Assembly (NCBI GenBank): GCA_009778965.1
Contig: WRFE01000012.1
Location: forward strand, 1-34,000
Direction: 5' to 3'
Length of the DNA: 34,000 nt
Origin: Candidatus Endomicrobium labiotermitis
GTDB lineage: Bacteria; Elusimicrobiota; Endomicrobiia; Endomicrobiales; Endomicrobiaceae
Shown piece after piece: positions 8,406-16,122 of this stretch (position 1 is its first letter; every line of letters starts with the position of its first letter). The translations under genes were made by a program, and so were the position numbers. The notes beneath the pieces are model-generated. The model saw nothing but the letters and a program-made list of their open reading frames with translations. It was not told the DNA's origin and searched no databases.

Positions 8406-9941
8406 ATGAGAAAATTTTTATCTTATTTAATATCCATATTTATTTTTTCGAATTTGGTTTTTGCCCAGAGTATTTCGCCGGCTGAAATTCAGGATGCCGA
8501 TATAAAAAGACTTGTTCAAAGTTTTGACGCTCATGCGCGCAAACTCCAGAAAGAATGGAACATTCCCGGAATGTCGGTTTGCATGGTTGTCGGAGATCAA
8601 ATAGTTTATAAAAGGTCTTTCGGAGTAAAAGAAGTAAGAAAGGACGCGAAAGTTACCAATAAAACAATTTTCCAGATAGCTTCCTGTACAAAATCTTTTA
8701 CGGCGGTTTTGACCGCTATTTTAGTAGATAAAGGCTATCTAAAATGGGATGATAAAGTCATAAAATACCTTCCTGATTTCAGGCTGCACAACAAAGAAAT
8801 CAGTGACAGTGTTACAATAGAAGATCTTCTCGCGCAAAACCTGCCTCTTCCTCCTTATTCCCAGCATTTAATGATGCTTTTTGATTATGATAAAAAAAAC
8901 GTAATAGAAACCATGAGATATATTCAGATTAAGGGTACTTTGGGCAAACAATACAGTTATCAGAATAACACATATCTTGTTATGGGTGAAGTTATAAAAA
9001 AAGCTACGGGAAAATCGTGGGAAGCCAATGTAAGAGAATATATTTTTAAGCCTCTCGGCATGAAAAGTTCTTCAATGGACTACAAAAGCTATTTAAAATC
9101 AAATGACAGGGCAATTGGGCATTATTATTCCGGCGGGAAACTCACGGCTATTTCCGATTCCCTGCCTTACAATCAGTGGCCATATAATTTTGCGCCGGCC
9201 GGCGGAATAAATTCCAATATTGACGATATGGCAAAATGGCTGGTATTTGTTATGAATAACGGAAGATACGGCAATAAAAAACTTGTTTCAAATGCTAATT
9301 TTAACAGACTGTTTGAACCTAAAACTTTTATAGATTATGATGTTTACGATAAAACGAAAAGAAATTATTATGGTCTTGGCTGGCGGTACGCGGAATATTA
9401 TCCTGAAAATATTTCCTGGCACGCCGGAGTTACCGACGGGCAAGGCGCATTTGTTTCTTTTGTTAGAAAAGGAAAGATCGGCATTGTAGTGTTGATGAAT
9501 CTTCCCAACGGCAAAATGGCGGATTCTCTTTCCCGTAAATTATACGATGAATATTTTGAAAAGCCTGAAGTAAACTGGAGTTCATTAAAACTTAAAGAAG
9601 CGCAGAAAAACGCAAACCGCAGAAATGCCGTAGCTCCTCCGGAAGTTATTGTCCCTCATATGGATTTAAAAAAGTATGTCGGAAAATATCATAATGTTTT
9701 ATACGGAACCGCGGAAGTTACGCTTGAAGGCGGGAAACTGATGTTTAGCGCGGGTTCTATGAAAACATGGATTACCTTGAAGCATTTTAATAATCATAGT
9801 TTTGACGGAGGCGGCATTCCCGGGTGGAGATTTAAAAGACCGATGTTTGTTTTCAGGGTGCTTGAACAATCCAGCGTAAACGGTTTAGTGGTAGAGGGAA
9901 TGACTGACGGCGTTGACGCGCGGTTTAATAAAATAAAATGA
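8406..9941 (+). CDS. Secreted serine beta-lactamase-family hydrolase with C-terminal DUF3471-like domain
   Basis: A 511-residue protein of the class C beta-lactamase/DD-peptidase superfamily. The signal peptide spans residues 1-20 (cleavage near VFA-Q). The catalytic SxxK is S93-C-T-K96; the second motif is Y185-Q-N187; the third is HAG in SWHAGVTDGQG. Residues from about 420 (KKYVGKYHNVLYGTAEV) look like the DUF3471 beta domain often found after this fold. Such proteins act in the periplasm or on the surface as esterases, peptidases or D-amino-acid amidases; antibiotic hydrolysis cannot be assumed. The in-frame ATG at 8319 is rejected because its extra 29 residues are translated from the palindromic repeat, and a strong -10 box lies between the two starts. 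Probably monocistronic. Confidence 0.85.
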   Translation: MRKFLSYLISIFIFSNLVFAQSISPAEIQDADIKRLVQSFDAHARKLQKEWNIPGMSVCMVVGDQIVYKRSFGVKEVRKDAKVTNKTIFQIASCTKSFTAVLTAILVDKGYLKWDDKVIKYLPDFRLHNKEISDSVTIEDLLAQNLPLPPYSQHLMMLFDYDKKNVIETMRYIQIKGTLGKQYSYQNNTYLVMGEVIKKATGKSWEANVREYIFKPLGMKSSSMDYKSYLKSNDRAIGHYYSGGKLTAISDSLPYNQWPYNFAPAGGINSNIDDMAKWLVFVMNNGRYGNKKLVSNANFNRLFEPKTFIDYDVYDKTKRNYYGLGWRYAEYYPENISWHAGVTDGQGAFVSFVRKGKIGIVVLMNLPNGKMADSLSRKLYDEYFEKPEVNWSSLKLKEAQKNANRRNAVAPPEVIVPHMDLKKYVGKYHNVLYGTAEVTLEGGKLMFSAGSMKTWITLKHFNNHSFDGGGIPGWRFKRPMFVFRVLEQSSVNGLVVEGMTDGVDARFNKIK

Positions 9942-9957
9942 CAAAAATTATTTATTT

Positions 9958-10031
9958 TTGTCACCCTGAGCGAAGCCGAAGGGTCTAGATGTTTCGACTT
10001 CGCAACTATGTTGCTTCGCTCAACATGACAA
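9958..10031. repeat. Palindromic element, class A (CACCCTGAGCGAAG type), 74 bp
   Basis: The ends are TTGTCA (9958-9963) and TGACAA (10026-10031). TGAGCGAAG near the left end is matched by CTTCGCTCA near the right end. The left half also folds on itself through ACCCT/AGGGT and the right half through GTTG/CAAC. It lies 17 bases past the beta-lactamase-like gene and may form a hairpin at the 3' end of that mRNA. Confidence 0.82.
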
Positions 10032-10067
10032 TACAAGACATTGAGTGATAATTCTAATTGCCAGATT

Positions 10068-10073
10068 TATAAA
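10068..10073 (+). promoter_or_regulatory. Candidate -10 box of the FAD oxidase gene
   Basis: TATAAA ends five bases before the ATG at 10079; no Shine-Dalgarno lies upstream. The -35 region is poor: TTGAGT at 10041-10046 is 21 bases away. This would be another leaderless transcript, with weaker support than the others. Confidence 0.4.
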
Positions 10074-10078
10074 TACAA

Positions 10079-11572
10079 ATGATAATCAAAAAAGACAAAG
10101 ATACCATTCAAAATTATTTTGAAGACAATTCAGGCTTAAGAGGTTCTTATGCCGACTTTGCGGCTATTGCCGAAAATGAACAGGATGTCGTTGCATTTTT
10201 AGCCGAAATGTCCGAAAAAAAAATTCCTGTTACCATAGCCGGCGCGTTAACCGGAAACACAGCTTCAGGACTTGCTTTCGGCGGCACGGTTTTGTCTTTG
10301 GAGAAGCTGAATAAAATCGGCGATATTGAAAAAGTTGACGATAACACTGCTTATATAACCGTTCAGTCCGGAGCAAGAATACAAGACATAAAAGATAAGG
10401 CTTTCGGCAAAGGCTGGATGTATCCACCCGACCCGACTGAGAAAAATGCTTCTATCGGCGGAAATATTTCCACCAATGCTTCCGGCGGCAGAGGTTTTAA
10501 ATTCGGCGTTACCAGAGATTATGTTCAGTCTTTAAAAATAGTTCTTGCTGACGGAAGTTCTGTTTTGATTGAGCGCGGAAAGAATTTTGCGGATGCCGCA
10601 GGCATTATAAATTTTGAAACAAGTACCGGAAAAAAAACAATAACTTTGCCTGAATATAAACTTCCTGTAATAAAAAACGCGGCAGGATATTACAATTATC
10701 CTAATGCCGATTTAATAGACATTTTTATAGGTTCGGACGGTACTTTGGGCGTAACCGTTGAAGCAAAACTCCGTTTGATACCTCATTTTAAAGAAGTTTT
10801 CGGAGGAATAATATTTTTTACTTCACGCGATGCGGCTTATAACTTTGTACAAAGTGTTAAAGAAGCTTCTAAAAAATCTAAAGCCGAAAATGACAAAAAT
10901 TCAATTAGCGCAATGTCCTTGGAGTATTTTGATAAAAACGCGCTGCTTTTGATACGCGATGATTACCCTGTTATTCCTGAAAACGTTGAAGCGGGGATTA
11001 TGTTTGAACAAGACGTTTACTATTACAATTTTGATATTTTAATGGAAAAATGGGTTGACATTATAGAACAAAGCGGTATAGATACGGACAAAGTATGGTT
11101 TGCTTCCAATATGGCAGAGCAGGAAGAATTCCGCCTTTTCAGGCATAGAATTCCCGAAAGAGTAAATGAACGTGTGAAAAAGAATAAAATTCCGAAAGTC
11201 GGTACGGATTTTGCAGTTCCTGAAGGCAAGCTTACTGAAATAGTTGATTTTTGCGATAAAGAATTTAAAGAATCGGGATTGTTTAATCTGACTTTTGGTC
11301 ATATAGGGGAAAATCATCTTCATGCCAATATTATAGCGTCAAATGAGGATGAGTATAAAAAAACAAAAGAAATGTACGCCAGAATCGCCCAAAAAGCGGT
11401 GGAACTTGGCGGAACAGTTTCCGCGGAACACGGGATAGGCAAACTCAAACATATATTTCTTGAAAAAATGGTTGGCGAAGAAGGCTTTAAAGAGATGGCG
11501 AAATTCAAAAAAAGCCTTGATAAATCAGCGATTTTAGGTCAAGACAATATCTTTCCCAAAAAATATCTGTAA
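10079..11572 (+). CDS. FAD-binding oxidase, GlcD / D-lactate dehydrogenase type
   Basis: A 497-residue flavoprotein of the FAD-linked oxidase family (PCMH-type FAD domain plus C-terminal GlcD-type domain). The FAD domain shows IPVTIAGALTGNTASG (~49-64) and the pyrophosphate-binding PPDPTEKNASIGGNISTNASGG (~116-137). The C-terminal domain shows TFGHIGENHLHAN (~405-417; usually GH-x-GD-N-H) and SAEHGIGKLKH (~444-454). Members oxidise 2-hydroxy acids such as D-lactate or glycolate and pass electrons to quinone, an electron-transfer protein or an iron-sulfur partner. No partner gene is adjacent and there is no 4Fe-4S domain in this chain, so the acceptor is unknown. No membrane segment is visible. 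The ATG has no Shine-Dalgarno. Confidence 0.88.
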   Translation: MIIKKDKDTIQNYFEDNSGLRGSYADFAAIAENEQDVVAFLAEMSEKKIPVTIAGALTGNTASGLAFGGTVLSLEKLNKIGDIEKVDDNTAYITVQSGARIQDIKDKAFGKGWMYPPDPTEKNASIGGNISTNASGGRGFKFGVTRDYVQSLKIVLADGSSVLIERGKNFADAAGIINFETSTGKKTITLPEYKLPVIKNAAGYYNYPNADLIDIFIGSDGTLGVTVEAKLRLIPHFKEVFGGIIFFTSRDAAYNFVQSVKEASKKSKAENDKNSISAMSLEYFDKNALLLIRDDYPVIPENVEAGIMFEQDVYYYNFDILMEKWVDIIEQSGIDTDKVWFASNMAEQEEFRLFRHRIPERVNERVKKNKIPKVGTDFAVPEGKLTEIVDFCDKEFKESGLFNLTFGHIGENHLHANIIASNEDEYKKTKEMYARIAQKAVELGGTVSAEHGIGKLKHIFLEKMVGEEGFKEMAKFKKSLDKSAILGQDNIFPKKYL

Positions 11573-11601
11573 TTCAAACCAAATAAAATAAAAAAATAGC
11601 T

Positions 11602-11630
11602 TTGACATTTATATCAGCAAATTATAAAAT
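11602..11630 (+). promoter_or_regulatory. Strong promoter of the zapB-like/zapA unit, probably leaderless
   Basis: A perfect TTGACA (11602-11607), a 17-base spacer and TAAAAT (11625-11630). The -10 box touches an ATG at 11631, which therefore cannot be in the transcript. The second in-frame ATG, at 11637, falls exactly at the predicted first transcribed base. Confidence 0.75.
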
Positions 11631-11636
11631 ATGAGC

Positions 11637-11888
11637 ATGGAAAATTTGGACATTTTAACCGCAAAAATAAAAAAAGCGGCTGAAAGTATAAAAAAACTCA
11701 ATTTAGAGAACATGAAGCTTAACGCCGAAATAGACTCTCTACATAAAACTCTTGATTTTTATAAGCAGGAACATAAAAAATACGCGCAAAAGATGGGTGA
11801 ATTTGCCCAATTTGAAAAAAATGCCGAAAACGCCATAGTGAAAATTGAAAGAATCTTAAAAAAAATTGATACGGCAAAGGCGTCTTAA
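11637..11888 (+). CDS. Small coiled-coil protein, ZapB-like
   Basis: A protein of 83 residues, almost wholly charged heptad-like helix (KIKKAAESIKKLNLENMKLNAEIDSLHKTL and onward), so a coiled coil without enzyme motifs. Position directly before zapA suggests a divisome-associated role like ZapB, which bundles with ZapA at the FtsZ ring. That role comes from context and shape, not from clear sequence homology. The start at 11637 is preferred to the in-frame ATG at 11631 because the promoter's -10 box ends at 11630. The next gene starts two bases past this stop codon. Confidence 0.6.
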   Translation: MENLDILTAKIKKAAESIKKLNLENMKLNAEIDSLHKTLDFYKQEHKKYAQKMGEFAQFEKNAENAIVKIERILKKIDTAKAS

Positions 11889-11889
11889 A

Positions 11890-12183
11890 ATGGATAATAA
11901 AATTAATACAAGAATTATGGGGCTGCCCGTATCTTTGAATCTTGAAGAAATGGATGATTTAAGTTTCAGCATTATAGAAAGCCGCATAAACGAAGAATGG
12001 CAGAAAGTAAAAAAAGATAATCCGGAAGTTGTAGATAGCTGGAAAACGGCGATTTTAACGATTGTAGAGATCACCAAAAAACTGATCAGATTAGAAAATT
12101 TACAGGGTAATATTTCAGATAAGTATGATAAAGAGATTAAAAAACTCATTAAGCATCTTGACGAAGCTGATTATTTAAACTGA
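11890..12183 (+). CDS. zapA: Cell division protein ZapA
   Basis: A protein of 97 residues with the ZapA layout. A short beta-rich N-terminus (INTRIMGLPVSLNLEE) is followed by a long helix with the SWKTAILTIVEITKKLIRLEN segment corresponding to the AiLaaLniA region of the family, and then a C-terminal coiled coil. ZapA binds FtsZ and promotes protofilament bundling at midcell. The ATG at 11890 is preferred to an in-frame upstream ATG at 11866 that overlaps the previous gene; stop and start are separated by one base, so translation is probably coupled. The downstream neighbour is a 6S RNA candidate, an arrangement known in many bacteria, which supports the call. Confidence 0.72.
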   Translation: MDNKINTRIMGLPVSLNLEEMDDLSFSIIESRINEEWQKVKKDNPEVVDSWKTAILTIVEITKKLIRLENLQGNISDKYDKEIKKLIKHLDEADYLN

Positions 12184-12192
12184 AATATTTAC

Positions 12193-12356
12193 TATATTTT
12201 CCCTGCAGCGTTGGTGATTGTTTTAAGCGTGTTTAATCCTACAAGTCTATTCAGGAGAACAGCAGTCGAGTGTATGCTCGCGGGCACATGCCACTGTATC
12301 TCACTTAAAAAATGGGCTTTAAACCGCTTGAGGCGCACGGTGCTGCGGGGTTTTTA
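12193..12356 (+). ncRNA. ssrS: Probable 6S RNA with its -10 box and terminal T-run
   Basis: The RNA proper is about 12200-12356. A closing stem pairs CCCTGCAGC (12201-12209) with GCTGCGGGG (12342-12350) and is followed by TTTTT. Inside it TTAAGCG (12222-12228) pairs with CGCTTGA (12325-12331), and GTTTAA (12231-12236) with TTAAAC around 12319-12324. A large open centre and a GC-rich apical arm (AGTG...CACT) follow. This long rod with a central bubble and ~155 nt length is the 6S fold, which mimics an open promoter and sequesters sigma70 RNA polymerase. Position after zapA and upstream of rarA and the formyl-THF cyclo-ligase gene agrees with the known ssrS neighbourhood. TATATT at 12193-12198 is a plausible -10. 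An 84-codon open frame crosses it but has no coding features. Confidence 0.72.
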
Positions 12357-12363
12357 TTTAAGG

Positions 12364-12450
12364 CAGATTGGAGATTTAAGATTGAAGAGTTTAGATAAAG
12401 GATGTTTGTTGTTATCTTCACTTTCCACTCTTCACTTTTCAAACTTTAGT
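12364..12450 (+). repeat. Palindromic element, class B (purine arm then pyrimidine arm)
   Basis: The left arm (~12369-12400, GAGATTTAAGATTGAAGAG and onward) is purine-rich. The right arm (~12414-12446, ATCTTCACTTTCCACTCTTC and onward) is its imperfect reverse complement. It lies between the 6S RNA and rarA and resembles the element before holA. With the 6S RNA it accounts for the 283 bases without a protein gene. Confidence 0.6.
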
Positions 12451-12466
12451 TATAACGGTGTTTGAT

Positions 12467-13786
12467 ATGTCCCAAACAGATTTTCTAACCAATGCCGCGA
12501 CAGGTAAAAATAAGCCTTTAGCCGCCAGAATGGCTCCTAAAGATTTTGAAGATTTTATGGGTCAGGATAATATTGTCGGCGACGGTAAACTTTTGCGGCG
12601 TTCTATTGAAGCTGATAATTTAGGTTCCGTTATATTTTTTGGTCCTCCGGGTACGGGAAAAAGCGCTCTTGCAAGAATTATCGCTTCAAAAACAAAATCT
12701 TATTTTGCAGAAGCAAACGCGGTAACGATAGGTATAGCAGACATAAGAAATATTATAAGCCAGGCTAAAGCCAGGCTTGAAATGTCAGGCAAGAAAACGA
12801 TTCTTATGCTTGACGAAATACACCATTTCAACCGTTCGCAGCAGGACGCTCTGCTGCCGGATGTTGAAAGGGGAACTATAACGCTGATAGGAATTACTAC
12901 GGAAAATCCGTTTTTTTATATCAACGCTGCAATAATTTCAAGAAGTATAGTTTTTGAGTTTCAATTTTTGTCTAAAGATGCTCTTTTAAAAATTCTCGAT
13001 ACCGCTTTGACTGACAAAGAAAACGGTTTAGGGAAATTCAAATTAGAAATGTCAGCGCAGGCGAAGGAACATTTAGTATTAAACGCCGGCGGCGATGCGA
13101 GAAAACTTCTTAACGCTCTTGAAATAGGCGTTCTTTCCACTAAAATGAATGAGAAAGGCATAAGAGTTTTTGATATTGCCGTAGCGCAGGAATCCATGCA
13201 GAAAAGGGCGGTTTTATACGACCGTTCCGGCGATGCTCATTATGACCACATTTCCGCGTTCATTAAATCCATGAGGGGCACAGACCCCGATGCAGCGGTT
13301 TACTGGATGGCGAAAATGCTTGCGGCGGGGGAAGACCCTCGTTTTATCGCGAGAAGAATAATAATTTGCGCGGCGGAAGATGTAGGCATGGCAGACCCGC
13401 GGGCTTTAACAGTTGCTGTTTCAGCATTGCATGCCGTAGAATTTGTCGGCATGCCTGAAGCAAGAATAATTTTGGCACAAGCTGCGGTTTATGTGGCTAC
13501 GGCTCCGAAATCAAACGCGTCTTATCTGGCTGTGGAAAACGCTCTGGCGGAAGTTAAAAACGGTAAAGCCAGAAACGTTCCAAACCATTTGAAAGATTCG
13601 AACCTTGACGGAAAAGAGCTGGGACACGGAAAGGGGTATAAATACCCGCATGACTATGACGGACATTACGTAGAGCAGGATTACTGGACCGATCCCGTGG
13701 AATTATACAATCCTTCGGGAGAAGGTTACGAGGGGAAAATTCGTGAAAGACTCTTTGGAATCAGAAAAAAGAAAAGTAAGGTTTGA
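12467..13786 (+). CDS. rarA: Replication-associated AAA+ ATPase RarA (MgsA)
   Basis: A 439-residue clamp-loader-like ATPase that acts at stalled replication forks. Walker A is GPPGTGKS (59-66), Walker B is LMLDEIH (113-119), sensor 1 is in GITTENP (~142-148), and GGDARKLLNALE is the sensor 2 region. The C-terminal half (SAFIKSMRGTDPDAAVYWMAKML, RRIIICAAEDVGMADP, NVPNHLKD, YKYPHDY) is the highly conserved RarA/WRNIP1 tetramerisation region. Length is typical of the family. The ATG at 12467 has a GGTG ribosome-binding site six bases before it; an in-frame GTG at 12458 overlaps that site and is less likely. The downstream gene starts inside its 3' end. Confidence 0.95.
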   Translation: MSQTDFLTNAATGKNKPLAARMAPKDFEDFMGQDNIVGDGKLLRRSIEADNLGSVIFFGPPGTGKSALARIIASKTKSYFAEANAVTIGIADIRNIISQAKARLEMSGKKTILMLDEIHHFNRSQQDALLPDVERGTITLIGITTENPFFYINAAIISRSIVFEFQFLSKDALLKILDTALTDKENGLGKFKLEMSAQAKEHLVLNAGGDARKLLNALEIGVLSTKMNEKGIRVFDIAVAQESMQKRAVLYDRSGDAHYDHISAFIKSMRGTDPDAAVYWMAKMLAAGEDPRFIARRIIICAAEDVGMADPRALTVAVSALHAVEFVGMPEARIILAQAAVYVATAPKSNASYLAVENALAEVKNGKARNVPNHLKDSNLDGKELGHGKGYKYPHDYDGHYVEQDYWTDPVELYNPSGEGYEGKIRERLFGIRKKKSKV

Positions 13787-14336
13787 GTTTTTGAATTTAA
13801 GAAACAGAATAGATCCTATTCTGGCGGCTGCTTACAGCAACGTTATTTTTTCAAAAATAGTTAAACTTCCCGTTTATGAAAAAGCGGAAACTGTAATGTT
13901 TTATCTTTCTTACGGTTCGGAAGTTGTAACCGACGCTATGATTGCGTCGGCTATTGAAGACGGAAAGACCGTTGTTGTTCCGGCCATAGCAAATCCGGGC
14001 GACGGTAAAATGGAAGCTGTAAAGATAGCAAGAATTGAAGAAGCTTATCAGTCTGTTTACGGAATAAGGCAGCCCGAAATAAATGCCGAAGATTTAGTCA
14101 ATAAAGACGATATTGATTTAATTTTTGTACCGGGAATTGCTTTTGACGAAAAAGGTTTCAGAACGGGTTACGGAAAAGGTTATTTTGACAGATGGCTTAA
14201 AGGCGTTCCTTTGGAAAAAACTATAGGAATTGCTTATGATTTTCAGGTGACGGACAAGCTGCCCGCGGGGAAATATGACCTGCCGGTAGGTATGATTGTG
14301 ACGGAAAAAAGAATTGTAGAAACAATTAAAAACTGA
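13743..14336 (+). CDS. 5-formyltetrahydrofolate cyclo-ligase
   Basis: A 197-residue enzyme that uses ATP to turn 5-formyl-THF into 5,10-methenyl-THF, recycling a folate that inhibits one-carbon enzymes. The N-terminal KRKVRFEFLNLRNRID carries the usual basic ATP-binding residues. LIFVPGIAFDEKGFRTGYGKGYFDRWL (~122-148) holds the phosphate-binding GYGKGYFDR loop. The C-terminal KLPAGKYDLPVGMIVTE matches the family's ending. It starts with GTG, 44 bases inside rarA, with a GAGGGG ribosome-binding site. The gene is often called ygfA or fau and commonly sits next to zapA and 6S RNA, as here. Confidence 0.93.
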   Translation: MKDSLESEKRKVRFEFLNLRNRIDPILAAAYSNVIFSKIVKLPVYEKAETVMFYLSYGSEVVTDAMIASAIEDGKTVVVPAIANPGDGKMEAVKIARIEEAYQSVYGIRQPEINAEDLVNKDDIDLIFVPGIAFDEKGFRTGYGKGYFDRWLKGVPLEKTIGIAYDFQVTDKLPAGKYDLPVGMIVTEKRIVETIKN

Positions 14337-14337
14337 A

Positions 14338-14428
14338 AATTACAAATTACGAATGACGAATTAAAGACAAGGCAAAAAATATTGTTGTTTGCAGTTGATT
14401 CGTAATTTTGAATTTGTAATTCGTAATT
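14338..14428 (+). repeat. Palindromic element, class B (AATTACGAATT type)
   Basis: The left arm AATTACAAATTACGAAT (14338-14354) is mirrored by ATTCGTAATTTTGAATTTG and TAATTCGTAATT (14398-14428). It begins right after the cyclo-ligase stop codon and ends 11 bases before the ribosome-binding site of rny. AATTACGAATT-type intergenic palindromes recur in several unrelated bacteria. There is no T-run that would make it a standard terminator. Confidence 0.7.
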
Positions 14429-14452
14429 GTAGTTAAAAAAGGGAGCGGAGAA

Positions 14453-16012
14453 ATGGAACAAATGATCGCGATAGTGCTTATAACCGCTGTTGTTGCCTTT
14501 GTAATAGGATATGTTTTGCGTTTGGTATATGCGAAAATAAATGCAAAGTCAACGGAGCAGATCTCAGAAAGAATTATCAAAGAAGCGAAAATGATGGCAG
14601 AAACAAAATCGAAAGAAGCTATGCTTGACGCAAAGCTTATAGTAGATAAAGAAAGAAAAGAGTTTGAGCTGGAAATAAAAGAAAAGAAGCAGTCCGCTCA
14701 AAATACCGAAAACAGGCTTAATCAGCGCGAAGAAAATTTAGAACGCAAATTTGATACTTTGGATCAAAAAGAGAAAAATTTAGTTGCTAAAGAAAAAGCC
14801 GTAGCCGATAAAGAAATAAGTCTTAAAGTGAAGTTTGATGAAGCCGAAAAACTTAAAGAAGACCAGAGAAAAACTCTTGAAAGAATTTCAGGATTGACGC
14901 GCGAAGAAGCAAAGAAAGAGCTTGTTAGCGCGATGGAAGAAGAAGCAAAGCAGGACGCCGCAGTTTTGGCTCAAAGGATCGAACAGGAAGCGCGCGATAA
15001 CGCGGACAGAAAATCCAAGGAAATTATTTCCGTGGCTATTCAGCGTATTGCGGCAGACCATACGGCGGACATTACTACTTCTACCGTTCAGATTCCCAAT
15101 GACGAGATAAAAGGCAGGGTAATCGGCAGAGAAGGCAGAAATATAAGAGCTTTTGAACAGGCAACGGGAGTTGATTTGATAGTTGACGATACGCCCGAAG
15201 CCATAACGGTTTCCGCTTTTGACGGCGTAAGAAGACAAATTGCGAAAATTGCTTTAGAAAGGCTTATAGCTGACGGAAGAATTCATCCGGCTAGAATTGA
15301 AGAAGTTGTTGAAAAAGTAAAAAAAGAAATGGAAACGCATATTAAAGAAATCGGAGAGCAAGCGGCGATTGACGCGGGCATTCCGGGTCTTCATCCTGAA
15401 ATTATCAAGCTGCTCGGCAAATTGAAATACAGAACTTCATACGGTCAAAACCAGCTGCAGCATACGCTGGAAGTTACATGGCTTGCGGGCGCTATAGCCG
15501 GCGAGCTTGGTCTTGACGTTATGTTTTGCAAAAAAGCCGCTTTGCTTCATGATATAGGCAAAGCCGTTGACCACGAAGTGGAAGGCACACATCATCAAAT
15601 TTCCGCAGATGTCGCTAAAAAGTACGGCGAATCGCCGAAAATGATAAATGCGATTCTTTCGCATCATGAAGGCTTTGAAACGCCTAACAGCGCGGAAGCG
15701 TTTGTAATAGCCGCTGCCGACGCGATTTCCGCCGCAAGACCCGGCGCGAGAAGAGAGTCTGTCGAGCATTATCTCAAGAGACTTGAAAAACTCGAAAAAG
15801 TCGCAAAAGAATTTAAAGGCGTTTCAATGGCTTATGCGATACAAGCCGGCAGAGAAGTGCGTATTCTTGTGGAGCCTGAAGATGTTGACGATAAGCAGGC
15901 GCAGGTTTTGGCGCACGATATAGCTAAAAAAGTGGAACAGGAACTTGAATATCCCGGTCAGATAAAAATAACCGTAATAAGAGAAACAAGAGCTCAGGAC
16001 ATAGCGAAGTAA
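14453..16012 (+). CDS. rny: Ribonuclease Y
   Basis: A 519-residue membrane-anchored endoribonuclease that begins mRNA decay. Residues 5-24 are one membrane helix. Residues ~35-200 are a long charged coiled coil. A KH RNA-binding domain follows, with [19 protein letters not shown] at ~221-239. The catalytic HD domain has [29 protein letters not shown] (~362-381; His-Asp pair) and SHHEG. The C-terminal region ([22 protein letters not shown]) is conserved and the length is normal. The ribosome-binding site GGGAGCGGAG is strong and sits two bases before the ATG, so the functional pairing is with its left half. It heads the long run of co-directional housekeeping genes. Confidence 0.97.
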   Translation: MEQMIAIVLITAVVAFVIGYVLRLVYAKINAKSTEQISERIIKEAKMMAETKSKEAMLDAKLIVDKERKEFELEIKEKKQSAQNTENRLNQREENLERKFDTLDQKEKNLVAKEKAVADKEISLKVKFDEAEKLKEDQRKTLERISGLTREEAKKELVSAMEEEAKQDAAVLAQRIEQEARDNADRKSKEIISVAIQRIAADHTADITTSTVQIPNDEIKGRVIGREGRNIRAFEQATGVDLIVDDTPEAITVSAFDGVRRQIAKIALERLIADGRIHPARIEEVVEKVKKEMETHIKEIGEQAAIDAGIPGLHPEIIKLLGKLKYRTSYGQNQLQHTLEVTWLAGAIAGELGLDVMFCKKAALLHDIGKAVDHEVEGTHHQISADVAKKYGESPKMINAILSHHEGFETPNSAEAFVIAAADAISAARPGARRESVEHYLKRLEKLEKVAKEFKGVSMAYAIQAGREVRILVEPEDVDDKQAQVLAHDIAKKVEQELEYPGQIKITVIRETRAQDIAK

Positions 16013-16015
16013 AAC

Positions 16016-16110
16016 AGATGATGAGAAGTTGAGATGATGGGATGTTGAGAAACAACAAGGGAGTAGTGTCGTTGCCCAACATCTCGCCTTCCCACCCTCT
16101 CATCTTCTTT
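16016..16110 (+). repeat. Palindromic element, class B (GATGGGATGTTGAG type), copy 1
   Basis: The purine-rich left arm (16018-16053) holds GATGATGGGATGTTGAG; the pyrimidine-rich right arm (16071-16110) holds CCCAACATCTCGCC and CTCTCATCTTC. It fills the gap between rny and xseA. The run GATGATGGGATGTTGAGAAA and the bases after it are identical to the copy at 17564, as is the CTCTCATCTTCTT ending, which runs into the ACGGAG ribosome-binding site. Confidence 0.82.
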
Positions 16111-16122
16111 AACGGAGTTATT

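Noticed and set aside
8406-9941. Antibiotic-resistance beta-lactamase
   Set aside because: The motifs (SCTK, YQN, HAG) fit the broad serine hydrolase family, and the DUF3471-like tail is typical of peptidase/esterase members; resistance cannot be inferred.
12211-12465. An 84-codon plus-strand frame
   Set aside because: It crosses the 6S RNA candidate and a palindrome, and ends at the rarA start; composition is not protein-like.
12458-12466. rarA start at GTG 12458
   Set aside because: It overlaps the only ribosome-binding-site candidate (GGTG), which instead serves ATG 12467.
16042-16122. xseA start at ATG 16042
   Set aside because: The 27 added residues come from the class B palindrome; GTG 16123 has the ribosome-binding site.
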